A model generated the notes under the pieces. It did no database searches, was not told the origin of the DNA, and was given only the letters and a program-made list of their open reading frames with translations. From Elusimicrobiota bacterium (GTDB taxonomy: Bacteria > Elusimicrobiota > Elusimicrobia > UBA1565 > UBA9628), in the NCBI GenBank assembly GCA_016218545.1, contig JACRDQ010000008.1:1-64000 (forward strand): 64,000 nucleotides of DNA, given 5' to 3'. A program made the position numbers and the translations under genes. This document shows positions 17,189 to 25,435 of the stretch, piece after piece (within the stretch, counting starts at the first letter, position 1; each line of letters starts with the position of its first letter).

Positions 17189-17903
17189 GGGCCTGCCGGG
17201 CGAAGACGAACGCGCTCACCGACTCCGCTCCCGCTTCTCGCAGGGCCCCGGCGCACTCCTCCAGGGTCGCCCCCGTGGTGCAGACGTCGTCGACGAGCAG
17301 GACCGCCAGCCCCTTGGCCGAGCCCGGCTCGGCTCGGATGCCGCCGGACACGTTCCTGCCCCGCTCGCCGCGGCCCAGGCCCCACTGCGGCTTGGTGGCG
17401 CGTGAGCGGCTCAGCGGCTCGCGCACGGGCTTGCGCCAGACCTCCGCGATCTCCCGCGCCAGCAGCAGGGCCTGGTTGTAGCCGCGCTCCCTCATCCTTG
17501 AGGGGTGCAGGGGCACGGGCGCCAGGCAGTCGAAGCCGGCGAGCTCAGGGAACTGCGGCAGGGCCAGGGCCATCATCCTGCCGCAGAACGCGGCCGCGTC
17601 GAGCCTGCCCCGGTACTTGAACCCGTGCACCAGGGTGGAGGCTGTTCCTCCATAGAAGAAGGCGGGCCTGATGACCCCGCAGGAGAACGTCCTCTTGGCG
17701 CAGGCCTGGCAGAGGTCGTGGTCCCCCTTGATGCGGTCCCCGCACCTGCGGCACCAAGGCGGCTCGGCTGGACGCAATTCCCTCAGGCAGGTCCGGCAGA
17801 GGGGATTGGGACGGCCCGGCCTCAGGTCTTCCTTGCAGGAGCAGCAGGTCTGGGGGAAGACCCAGTGGAGCAGGAGAGAGCGCCAGGACGCGGGGAAGCC
17901 CAC
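17181..17903 (-). CDS. comF: ComF-family phosphoribosyltransferase-like protein
   Basis: A 240-residue ComF/GntX-type protein linked to DNA uptake and recombination in transformable bacteria. Two N-terminal zinc-finger Cys clusters are visible (CCSCKEDL...CRTCL and CRRCGDRI...CQACAKR). The family segments APVPLHPSRMRERGYNQALLLA and the PRPP-binding loop VLLVDDVCTTGATLEEC are present. The start is GTG at 17903; an out-of-frame ATG overlaps it and no good Shine-Dalgarno is seen. It lies 42 bp after the large propeller gene on the same strand and may be read through from it. Confidence 0.9.
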   Translation of the reverse strand: MGFPASWRSLLLHWVFPQTCCSCKEDLRPGRPNPLCRTCLRELRPAEPPWCRRCGDRIKGDHDLCQACAKRTFSCGVIRPAFFYGGTASTLVHGFKYRGRLDAAAFCGRMMALALPQFPELAGFDCLAPVPLHPSRMRERGYNQALLLAREIAEVWRKPVREPLSRSRATKPQWGLGRGERGRNVSGGIRAEPGSAKGLAVLLVDDVCTTGATLEECAGALREAGAESVSAFVFARQALT

Positions 17904-17945
17904 ATCCTATGTACGAACGAGGACCTGAAAAGTTCCCTCCCTTTG

Positions 17946-20900
17946 TCAGCGGAGCAGCCCGAAGCGCCCCTTGGCGCGCAGGTCAGGCTGGCCGTTCCTC
18001 TGGGCCGAGACGGTGTAGATGTAGACGCCTGCGGGCAGCCCGGTCGGGTCGAGCGTGTAGCGGAAGGCGTACTTGCCGTCCACCAGCAGCGCGGGGCCTT
18101 CGAGGGTCTTGGTGCGCAGGAGCTGGCCCGCCATGCTGTAGACGCGGATCTCGACGCTGCGCGCCTGGGTCTCCACGTGGAAGACCGGGGGCTCGCCGGG
18201 CTTGGCCGGGTTGGGGAAGAAGTAGACCTCGTCCGAGGCGGGCGCGGTGGGATAGCTCTCCTGGAACAGGCCGAAGAGGGTGAAGTGGTCCGTGGCGAAC
18301 CCCACCCCTGGGAGTCCCGCGGCCTGGGCCGCGGCCGAGACCCCGAAGAGCGCCTTGGTCTTTCCGCCCACAGGCGCCCAGGCCGCGAGCTTCTCGTTGT
18401 AGTAGTAAGGCTTGAGGTCCTTGGTCGGGACGGCGGTGCCGTCCACGATGCCGTCGTCGTCGCTGTCCGGGGCCGACATGAAGACCTCGAGCGGCTTGGA
18501 GAAGCTCTCGGTCCCGTTGGCGAACGAGAGCGAGAGGTAGACCCCGACGGGCTTGAGGAGAGCGAACGGGGACTTCGGCGCCGGAGCCGCGCCGGGCTTC
18601 GGGTAGGTGACCTCGATCTTCTCGCCCGCGGGCACCGCGCCCTGCGGGATGAGCACGGAGGAGCCGTCGGCCAGGCTGATCGTGGTCGAGGTGGAAGCGT
18701 CCACCTTCTCGATGAGGCGGTGGGGATTGTTGGGGTCCACGTCGGGATTGCCGTCCTCGATGATGTCCGCATTGGCGTCCCCGACCTCCACGGTGATCTC
18801 AGGCGGGTCCGGATCGGCCTTCCCGTCGAGGTCGTAGGCCACGGCCCGGACGCGGTGGAAGCCCCAAGGGACGTTGCCGTCGCTGACGTTCCAGTACACG
18901 GAGTACGGCTTCTTGGCGTCGGGCTGGGCGATGTCCGTCCACTCCCCGCCGGACACGGGCCGGTATTGGAAGACGACCTTCGAGAACTGCGCCTTGGCGC
19001 AGGCCGCCTCGGCCATGGTGGTGACGGCGTTGCCCCAGATCTTCTTGCCGTCCTTGGGCAGTTTGAGGATGGCCGAGGTGTCCGTGCACCCGTCGTCAGC
19101 CGGCGGCTCAGGCGCGGGAGCGGGTTCGGGCTCGGGCGTGGGTGCCGGCGCAGGGTCAGGCACCGGCGTCGGCGCCGGCTCGGGGGCGGGCGCCGGCGCG
19201 GGAGTCGGTTCTGGCGCGGGAGCGGGGGCCGGCAGGGGGTCGGGGCTGGGCGCGGGTTGGGGCGCGGCGGCCGGGTGGCAGAAGCCGGTGTGCGCCGCGT
19301 TGCACCTGAAGACGGGCCACTCGCGCGCGAAGGCCGGCACCTGGGAGCCGAGGTCGCGCAGGGCGTAGAACAGGTCGCCGGCCATGTCCCCGGTGTTCTC
19401 TGCCGCGCGGTCCTGGAAGAAGACCTCGAGCTTGCCGTCCCCGTCCACGTCGCCGACCACGGGCGAGGAGACCACGCCCGCGCCCGTGCCGAAGCCCGAG
19501 AGGATCCTGCCGTCGGCGCCGGAGAGGATGAAGAGGTTCCCGGCCGCGGCCGTGACGTAGACGTCGAGTCCGGCCCCGGGCCTCCTGCGGGCCAAGGCTG
19601 GAGAGCCGAGCACCGGGCTTCCGAGGTCCGCCGTCCACTTGACGCGGCCGTCCGGCGTGAGGGCGTAGAGCTTGCCATCCGAGGAGCCGAAGACGATCTC
19701 CAGCTTCCCGTCGCCGTCGGTGTCGCCGATAGCGGCCGAGGAGACGATCTCGCCGCCCGTCTTGAAGGTCCAGTGCGGCGCCCCGGTCTTGCCGTCGAGG
19801 GCGCGGAACACGCCGTCCGGGGCCCCGACCAGGACCTCGAGGACGCCGTCGCCGTCCGTGTCCCAGAGGGCCGCTGAGGCGCGCATGTGCCCGCCGAGGG
19901 ACGCGGTCCAGCGCACGGTGCCGCTGGCCGCGTCGAGCACGTAGAAGTTCGGCCTCCCGATGGTCAGCTGGTCCGTGCCGAACGCGACCTCCTTGCGGCC
20001 GTCGCCGTCGAGGTCTCCGACCGCCGGGGAGGTCCAGATCCAGGTCTCGGCCTTGAACTTCCAGGCGAGGAGGCCGGTGCGGCCGTTGACGCACCGGAAG
20101 TAGTTGTCGAAGCTGCCTCCGTAGACCATGGGGTCGGTCCCCGGCTCCAGGATGTCGACGGCCGGGGTCGACAGGTGGTGTCCGTCGAGCAAGTGGCGCC
20201 AGATCCAGCGGCCCTGGCCGTCCCAGGCCTGCAGCTCCCGGCCCGAGGTCGTGCCGCCGAGCATCTCGGGGACGCCGTCTCCGTTGAGGTCGAAGAGGTT
20301 GACCGAGGAGTGGGCCTCGTCGTTCTCCGTGTTCTTCCAGAAGACGACGCTGCCCTGCGACCCGAACAGGAACCACCGTCCCTGCACGTTCGGGGTCCCG
20401 GTGATGGGCCAGTACTCCTCGTTGCCTGTGGCGATCTCCAGGCCCGGCAGGTCGGGCCGGATGTCGCCGATGGCGGCCGAGGGGCCGGGCACCATGCGGT
20501 AGAAGCCTCCGGAGATGCGGCCGAACTTCTGCGTCCAGAGCAGGCTCAGGCCCTTGCTCACGGAGAACTGGTTGGGGCTGGCCGGAGCGCCCATGCCCTG
20601 GCCCAGGGGAGGGCCGTTGCCCTCCGCGTCCGAGGCGTCGATGAAGTAGGAGACCCGGTCGCCCTTGAGCGAAGTGAGGAACGTCGCGGGGATGACCGCC
20701 TTGAAGGCGGCGCCTGCGACGAGGTGCATGGGCACGGTGTGGTAGACGGCGGAGCCGGGCTCCCAGTAGGTGAGGGTCACGACCGGAGTGCCGGCGTCGT
20801 CCGTGACCTGTGCTTCCACCGCGATGTCCGTCCCTTCCGGGAAGGTCCCGACGATCGGCGCGTGCGCGATGGTCGGCGGCTGGGAGCCGGGCCCGGCCGG

Positions 20901-22811
20901 GTCCGCCAGGACCGTGACCGAGGCGTCGGCCTGGTTGGCGATGAAGACGCGGTCCTCGGCCTCGTCGACCACCATGCTCTCGGGCGTGCCGCCCGAAGCC
21001 AGGGTCGCGACGACCGCGAGGGTCCGGCCGTCGAGCACCGTGATGGTCTTGGTCCCGGAATTGGCGACGTAGACCCGGCCTCCCCTGCGCTTGACCGCCA
21101 CGGCCCTGGGCTTGGACCCGACCGGGACGTTCGCGATCACGGCGTCAGCCGCCCCGTCGATGACGGAAACCGAGTCCGAGCCGTAGTTGGCCACGTAGAC
21201 CCGGTTGAGGTTGGGGTTGGCCGCCACCGAGAGGGGGTAGAAACCCACGGGGATCTTCTTGAGGACCCTGGCGGTCGCCGTTTCGACCACCGCCACCTGA
21301 TGGCTGCCGTAGAGGGCCACGTAGGCCTTGCCGGTCGCGTTGTTCACCGCCACGGCCCGCGGGTAGTCCTCGGCCGTGCCCACGACCGCGGCGCCGAGCG
21401 GTACCTCGGCCGCGGCGTCGAACGTGCGGAGGCTGCTCCCGGGGATGCCGACGGCCTGCAGTTGCGTGGCGAGGAGTTGGTTGGCTTCCGGATAGGCCTC
21501 GATGTTGGTGAGGCTGTAGGCCGTGAACGGCGCCTGATACTTCACGCCGCCGGCCGTCATCAGTTTGCTCAAGGAGCCGTTCGACTCGGGTCCGGAGAGC
21601 ACGAAGGTTTTCCCCAGGCCGGGGAAGGGCGCGAGGTCGGTCGGGGTCTCGAACGGGTCCGGGATGATCCTCTCCAGGACGAAGGTGCGCTTGTTCCACT
21701 CCGTGAGCGCGCTCGTCATGCCGCAGCCGATCATGATCCGGTCGGTGCCCGGGATCAGGGCCATGGTCTTGGGAAGCAGGCGCGCGAGGTCCACCCTGGC
21801 CAGGCCGGCGTCGGTCTTCAGGTCGAAGGGGGAGAGGTCGTTGGAAACCTGGTTGGCCGTGAAGGCGAGCCCGAGCCCCGCGTCCAGGGCCACGGCCGAG
21901 GGCCGGCGGCCGGTGGGAAGGGTCTTGAGGAGCTTGCCCGCGTTGAGGTCGATGATCTTGAACTTATCGCCATAGGTGTCGAGCGCGTAGAGGCGGCCGG
22001 AGGCGGGGTCGAGCGCAAGTTTCCAGAGGTAGCCGGAGACCGCGATGGTGCCGTCCTTGACGAGGAGGCCGGAGGCGTCGGTCTTGAATCTCGTCACGAG
22101 GCCGTAGGTCCCGACATAGACCCTCCCGGCGGCCGGGTCCGAGACGATCTCGGCCGGCCAGGACTGGCCCAGCGGGGTCTTCTGGAGCACGGTCATGCTC
22201 GCCTTGTCCAGGACCCAAAGCTCGGCCTGGTGATCGGCGGTCCGGTAGACCGCAGCGAAGATCCGCGAAGGGCTCTGGGCGAGGCTGCCGACCGTGTTTC
22301 CCGGCGGGAAGGCGGCCGACGCCTTGAGGATCCCGTTAGCGGCGTTGATGCGGCGGACGTGGTCCTGGCTCGACACGTAGGCGAGGCCGTACTGGGTGCC
22401 GAGCACGATGGCCTCGCCCGCGGCCTCGTCCGCAGCCACGAGCCGGGGATACAGCGAGCCGAGACTGAAGGCGGCCTTCTTGGTCCGCGAGGCGGCGTCG
22501 ACCACATGGAGGGTGTTCTGGCCGATCACGAACACGAGTCCCCGGACCCCGTCGAAGGCCAAAGACGAGGGGTTCGTGATGCCGGTCATCTCGGCAACGG
22601 GCTTGCGGGAGGCGGCGTCTACGACCACCAGGCTGTTGGAGTAGTCGCCCGCGACCCAGACCTCGTGCCGGACCGGGTCGGCCGCAGCGGCCGAGGGGGC
22701 GGAGATGCCGAAGGGGGAGGCGCTCAAGATGAAGGTCCGCTCGACCGAGGGCTCGGCCCACGCGGAGGCTGCCAGGCCCAAGAGCAGGGAGACGGGAAGG
22801 GAGATCCTCAT
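17946..22811 (-). CDS. 1621-aa exported beta-propeller protein with C-terminal FlgD/T9SS-type domain
   Basis: Signal peptide (MRISLPVSLLLGLAASAWA). Residues ~25-650 hold YVTN-type propeller blades (VAVNNATGKAYVALYGSHQV, VAANPNLNRVYVANYGSDSV). An Ig-like segment (~650-740) follows. A second propeller (~770-1160) has FG-GAP/PQQ blades with calcium-type DxDGDG loops (GDVDGDGKLEV). Next come a Pro/Ala/Glu linker, a segment with DANADIIEDGNPDVDPNNP, and a C-terminal ~90-residue FlgD/type-A-sorting-like domain (YFFPNPAKPGEPPVFHVE to GLPAGVYIYTVSA). It is the third gene of a PorV-like operon, overlapping the previous gene by ATGA. I infer a large surface or secreted protein exported by the SprA/PorV pathway encoded nearby; the cargo role is not proven. 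Confidence 0.82.
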   Translation of the reverse strand: MRISLPVSLLLGLAASAWAEPSVERTFILSASPFGISAPSAAAADPVRHEVWVAGDYSNSLVVVDAASRKPVAEMTGITNPSSLAFDGVRGLVFVIGQNTLHVVDAASRTKKAAFSLGSLYPRLVAADEAAGEAIVLGTQYGLAYVSSQDHVRRINAANGILKASAAFPPGNTVGSLAQSPSRIFAAVYRTADHQAELWVLDKASMTVLQKTPLGQSWPAEIVSDPAAGRVYVGTYGLVTRFKTDASGLLVKDGTIAVSGYLWKLALDPASGRLYALDTYGDKFKIIDLNAGKLLKTLPTGRRPSAVALDAGLGLAFTANQVSNDLSPFDLKTDAGLARVDLARLLPKTMALIPGTDRIMIGCGMTSALTEWNKRTFVLERIIPDPFETPTDLAPFPGLGKTFVLSGPESNGSLSKLMTAGGVKYQAPFTAYSLTNIEAYPEANQLLATQLQAVGIPGSSLRTFDAAAEVPLGAAVVGTAEDYPRAVAVNNATGKAYVALYGSHQVAVVETATARVLKKIPVGFYPLSVAANPNLNRVYVANYGSDSVSVIDGAADAVIANVPVGSKPRAVAVKRRGGRVYVANSGTKTITVLDGRTLAVVATLASGGTPESMVVDEAEDRVFIANQADASVTVLADPAGPGSQPPTIAHAPIVGTFPEGTDIAVEAQVTDDAGTPVVTLTYWEPGSAVYHTVPMHLVAGAAFKAVIPATFLTSLKGDRVSYFIDASDAEGNGPPLGQGMGAPASPNQFSVSKGLSLLWTQKFGRISGGFYRMVPGPSAAIGDIRPDLPGLEIATGNEEYWPITGTPNVQGRWFLFGSQGSVVFWKNTENDEAHSSVNLFDLNGDGVPEMLGGTTSGRELQAWDGQGRWIWRHLLDGHHLSTPAVDILEPGTDPMVYGGSFDNYFRCVNGRTGLLAWKFKAETWIWTSPAVGDLDGDGRKEVAFGTDQLTIGRPNFYVLDAASGTVRWTASLGGHMRASAALWDTDGDGVLEVLVGAPDGVFRALDGKTGAPHWTFKTGGEIVSSAAIGDTDGDGKLEIVFGSSDGKLYALTPDGRVKWTADLGSPVLGSPALARRRPGAGLDVYVTAAAGNLFILSGADGRILSGFGTGAGVVSSPVVGDVDGDGKLEVFFQDRAAENTGDMAGDLFYALRDLGSQVPAFAREWPVFRCNAAHTGFCHPAAAPQPAPSPDPLPAPAPAPEPTPAPAPAPEPAPTPVPDPAPAPTPEPEPAPAPEPPADDGCTDTSAILKLPKDGKKIWGNAVTTMAEAACAKAQFSKVVFQYRPVSGGEWTDIAQPDAKKPYSVYWNVSDGNVPWGFHRVRAVAYDLDGKADPDPPEITVEVGDANADIIEDGNPDVDPNNPHRLIEKVDASTSTTISLADGSSVLIPQGAVPAGEKIEVTYPKPGAAPAPKSPFALLKPVGVYLSLSFANGTESFSKPLEVFMSAPDSDDDGIVDGTAVPTKDLKPYYYNEKLAAWAPVGGKTKALFGVSAAAQAAGLPGVGFATDHFTLFGLFQESYPTAPASDEVYFFPNPAKPGEPPVFHVETQARSVEIRVYSMAGQLLRTKTLEGPALLVDGKYAFRYTLDPTGLPAGVYIYTVSAQRNGQPDLRAKGRFGLLR

Positions 22812-23416
22812 CGCGGACCCTTGAAGAGGGGGATGATCCTGACCCCGGCGGACTCAGGAGGAGCGCCGGGGCCGGGCTGGACGACGACGAGGGCCTGGTA
22901 GGGCCCCCCGGGAGCCTCGCGGCCGAGTCGGTCGCGGCCGTCCCACGCGATGACGTGGTTCTTGCCCTTGAGCCCGCCTGGCTGGCCCGCGGCCGCGTTG
23001 AACTCCGCCGCCGGGACCCCATCGGGGCCGACGATCGAGATGGTCACGTCCGTATCCGCGGGGAGGTCGTAGTCCAGGGCGAAATCCGAAGGCGGCTGGA
23101 CGTCTTTGTTGACCAGGCTGGGGGCCGCGACCGGCGCGGTCGGCGCCGACGGCGCGGATTGGGTCTTCATCTTGCCGCCCTTGTTCATGAAGCGCAAGGA
23201 AGGCCGTTCGCCCGGAGCAAGGGTCTCGGTGATCTCCCCGTTGTCAGCGGGGCCTTTGGCCGCCGGCTGGGTCTTGGCCAGCTGATCCGAGGCCAGGGCG
23301 TGGCGCTCGAACGCTGCTTTCTCCTCGGCCGAGCCCCGGGCCGGCTGGCCGGCCCAGGCCCAGCCCGCGCACATCCATGCCAGGACCGCGAGCCCGAGGA
23401 CCGTCCGCATCGCCAT
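22808..23416 (-). CDS. Exported protein with FlgD-like Ig domain
   Basis: 202 residues with a signal peptide (MAMRTVLGLAVLAWMCAGWAWA), a low-complexity middle, and a C-terminal FlgD-like Ig fold (~110-190; DLPADTDVTISIVGPDG, then GKNHVIAWDGRDRLGREAPG and GPYQALVVV). FlgD-like domains of this kind occur in many secreted proteins of PorV/SprA-bearing bacteria. AGGAGG lies about 7 nt before the ATG. It starts 12 nt after the PorV-like gene and overlaps the propeller gene by ATGA, so all three should be co-translated. It may be a partner or anchor of the propeller protein; this is inferred from synteny only. Confidence 0.75.
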   Translation of the reverse strand: MAMRTVLGLAVLAWMCAGWAWAGQPARGSAEEKAAFERHALASDQLAKTQPAAKGPADNGEITETLAPGERPSLRFMNKGGKMKTQSAPSAPTAPVAAPSLVNKDVQPPSDFALDYDLPADTDVTISIVGPDGVPAAEFNAAAGQPGGLKGKNHVIAWDGRDRLGREAPGGPYQALVVVQPGPGAPPESAGVRIIPLFKGPR

Positions 23417-23427
23417 GGTCGAGCCTC

Positions 23428-24333
23428 CTAGAACCTGTACCCCAGGCTGAGCCTCTGGGTGTTGCCGATGTTCCCTGCCGGAGCGAATGAGTAGTCCACG
23501 GCATACTCCCGCAGCCGCAACCCGAAGCCGGCGTTGAAGCGCGCCAGGGCCGGGACGCTCGATCCCGCGGCCATGCTACCGTTGGCAGCGAGGTAGCTGG
23601 CGCGCAGGAGGAACCCGTGGTAGACCTCGGCCTCGCCGCCGAGGCCGAGGCCGAACTTCTTGTCGAAGAAGCGGTGCCTGACGTCCGCGGAGAGCATGAA
23701 GCGGGGGATGACGCTCACGGCGGCTCCGGCGTTCAGGGTGAGCGGGAGTTGGGAGTCCCCGCTCTGCCAGCGCATCTCCGGCCCGACGTTGAGCAGGGCG
23801 ACGCCCAGGCGCACCCGGCTGTCGTGCTTATAGGAAGCGCCAAGGTCCGCGGCAAAGCCCGAGGCCGTGGTCTCAGCGATCTGCTGCTGGATGAACTTGG
23901 CGTTGAAGCCCAAGCCGAACCTGCCGGCCCGCACGCCGTAGCCCGCGATGAAGAGCCGGTCCGAGGCCGAGTAGTCCCCGGACCTGACGCCGCTCCGGTC
24001 TCGGCGCTCGATGTCGCCTTGGCCTAGGTAGTTCACGGAAAGCCCGAAGGTGCCGAACCCGGTCGGGTGGGCATAGCCGAGGGTCTCAAGGCGGGCTTCC
24101 CCGTAGAGCTCCGTGTGGGTGAAGCCGATCTCCGGCCTGGTGATGAAGGAAAGGCCCCCGGGGTTCCAGTAAAGTGAATGCAGGTCCCCGGACACCGCGG
24201 TATAGGCTCCGAGGGCCGCTGGCCTAGCTCCTGTGGGGATGTCCAGGATGGATGAGGCGCGGGCCTGGGGAAGAATGGAAAAGCTTGCGATCGCAACGAG
24301 GAGTGCCGCCCTGGTTCGGACCCCGGTCGCCAT
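23428..24333 (-). CDS. porV: PorV/PorQ-family outer-membrane beta-barrel protein
   Basis: A 301-residue PorV/PorQ (UPF0164) family protein. In Bacteroidota, PorV binds the SprA/Sov translocon and shuttles cargo. A signal peptide ends near PQARASS. The family signature follows: ILDIPTGARPAALGAYTAVS then SLYWNPGGLSFI (typical ARxxAMGxxxxAxxxxxxxxxNPAxL). About ten amphipathic strands follow and the C-terminus is aromatic (RLSLGYRF). ATG 24333 has AGGAGA 5 nt upstream; the track start at 24390 lacks a signal peptide. It is the first gene of the porV-FlgD-propeller operon, 1.1 kb downstream of the sprA-like gene. Confidence 0.86.
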   Translation of the reverse strand: MATGVRTRAALLVAIASFSILPQARASSILDIPTGARPAALGAYTAVSGDLHSLYWNPGGLSFITRPEIGFTHTELYGEARLETLGYAHPTGFGTFGLSVNYLGQGDIERRDRSGVRSGDYSASDRLFIAGYGVRAGRFGLGFNAKFIQQQIAETTASGFAADLGASYKHDSRVRLGVALLNVGPEMRWQSGDSQLPLTLNAGAAVSVIPRFMLSADVRHRFFDKKFGLGLGGEAEVYHGFLLRASYLAANGSMAAGSSVPALARFNAGFGLRLREYAVDYSFAPAGNIGNTQRLSLGYRF

Positions 24334-24391
24334 GATTTCTCCTAGTCTAACAGCAGGACCAAGTTCCGTAAATACACGGCCGGGTAACATC

Positions 24392-24411
24392 GCGTAACCG
24401 GGGTGTTACGC
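24392..24411. promoter_or_regulatory. Hairpin/inverted repeat upstream of the porV-like gene
   Basis: GCGTAAC and GTTACGC form a perfect 7-bp stem with a 6-nt loop. A third GTAAC copy lies just to the left (GGGTAAC). It is positioned upstream of the predicted porV -10 (TAGACT, 24344-24349), so it could be an operator or a terminator-like element for the gene above. Confidence 0.4.
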
Positions 24412-24450
24412 TGGAAAAGTGATGGTGTTTACTGAGTAATAACTAGGAGC

Positions 24451-24987
24451 CTAGAGCCGTCGCTTGACGCTCGCGCCCTTGAGCCAGAAATCGAGCTCGC
24501 GTTGGCGCAGTTCGAGGACAGCCTTGGAGCCTGTGTCGAGGAACCTGGGTGGGGAGGACTTCTCCACTGGTCCGAGCGCCAGCCGGGCCTTCTCGAGCCT
24601 GCCGTCGAGAGCGATCCTGAGCCACAGGCGCTCTACAGCCTTGCCCTTGGCGTCATCCTTCCTTGCGAAGAGGATCAGACAGATGGGTTTGCCGCCCCGT
24701 CCTCCGGGCTCCATGAAGACGAGCGCGCGTCGAGAGCGGTTGTCCACGGCTTTCGACGGGGGGGAGGCCAGGAACCTGGCCTTGGAGCCGGAGGGCAGGC
24801 CGAGGTCCTTGGCCACCGCGCCCTCGGCCACGGTCTCGCCAGGGCCTCCGGTCAGGATGTCCCGCACGAGGTCCGCGATGGTGGACTCCGCCTGGACGGA
24901 AAGGGACTGTTTGGGGGCGGCGTGCAGCCACGCGGGCCCGAGGACGGTCAGGCCGGCGAGGCAGGCTGAGAGCAGGGCGGGTCTCAT
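24451..24987 (-). CDS. Secreted protein of unknown function
   Basis: 178 residues with a signal peptide (MRPALLSACLAGLTVLGPAWLHA). The mature part contains SRRALVFMEPGGRGGKPICL and a C-terminal ELRQRELDFWLKGASVKRRL. I do not recognise a domain. The gene has its own -10 (TGC-TAAACT) 6 nt before the ATG and lies between yjbQ and the porV-like gene. It may be a periplasmic or outer-membrane factor of the secretion block; that is only positional inference. Confidence 0.6.
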   Translation of the reverse strand: MRPALLSACLAGLTVLGPAWLHAAPKQSLSVQAESTIADLVRDILTGGPGETVAEGAVAKDLGLPSGSKARFLASPPSKAVDNRSRRALVFMEPGGRGGKPICLILFARKDDAKGKAVERLWLRIALDGRLEKARLALGPVEKSSPPRFLDTGSKAVLELRQRELDFWLKGASVKRRL

Positions 24988-24993
24988 GCCGTT

Positions 24994-24999
24994 AGTTTA
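24994..24999 (-). promoter_or_regulatory. Extended -10 TGC-TAAACT
   Basis: The same TTGCTAAACT string appears upstream of the lipid kinase at 7.7 kb. It ends 6 nt before ATG 24987, predicting a leaderless transcript. Confidence 0.45.
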
Positions 25000-25015
25000 G
25001 CAATTGGGCGGTTCC

Positions 25016-25417
25016 TCAGCCCTCCACGTACTTGACCCAGACCTGGCGGGTCCGAGGGCCGTCGAACTCCGCCAGGTAGACGGCCTGCCAGGTCCCCAGG
25101 CGCAGGGTGCCGCCCTCCACGATCAGGGTGAGCGACGGGGAGAAGAGCGAGCTCTTGATGTGGCTGTCGGAGTTGCCCTCGGCGTGGGCGAAGCCCGAGT
25201 CCCGGGGGATGAGCTTGTCCAGGTAGCCCGAGATGTCGGAGGTCACGTCTGGGTCCGCGTTCTCGTTGATGGTCACCCCGGCGGTGGTGTGCGGGACGAA
25301 GACGGTCAGGAGACCCGAGGTGGCGCCGATGTCGCGCAGGTGGTCGAGGAGCTCGGCGGTGATGTCCACGAACTCGGTGCGGGCTTTGGTCGGGATGCGG
25401 AATTCCTTGGTGGACAT
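25016..25417 (-). CDS. yjbQ: YjbQ/UPF0047 family protein
   Basis: A 133-residue YjbQ family protein, annotated in some genomes as a secondary thiamine-phosphate synthase. The family motifs are visible: VPHTTAGVTINENADPDV, the His-containing HAEGNSDSHIKSSLF, and LRLGTWQAVYLAEFDGPRTR. The conserved His, Asp and Glu residues of the proposed active site are retained. AAGGAGA lies about 7 nt before the ATG. It follows the sprA-like stop by 18 nt, so it is probably read from the sprA promoter; a functional link to secretion is not expected. Confidence 0.92.
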   Translation of the reverse strand: MSTKEFRIPTKARTEFVDITAELLDHLRDIGATSGLLTVFVPHTTAGVTINENADPDVTSDISGYLDKLIPRDSGFAHAEGNSDSHIKSSLFSPSLTLIVEGGTLRLGTWQAVYLAEFDGPRTRQVWVKYVEG

Positions 25418-25435
25418 GGGCTCTCCTTGGATCGC

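Noticed and set aside
19090-19260. Repetitive Pro/Ala/Glu-coding stretch that looks like a satellite or CRISPR-like array
   Set aside because: Units are irregular and short, with no constant spacer; it is a Pro-rich linker inside the propeller protein.
19887-22901. 1004-aa plus-strand ORF opposite the propeller gene
   Set aside because: Repeats in it mirror the propeller blades on the other strand; shadow.
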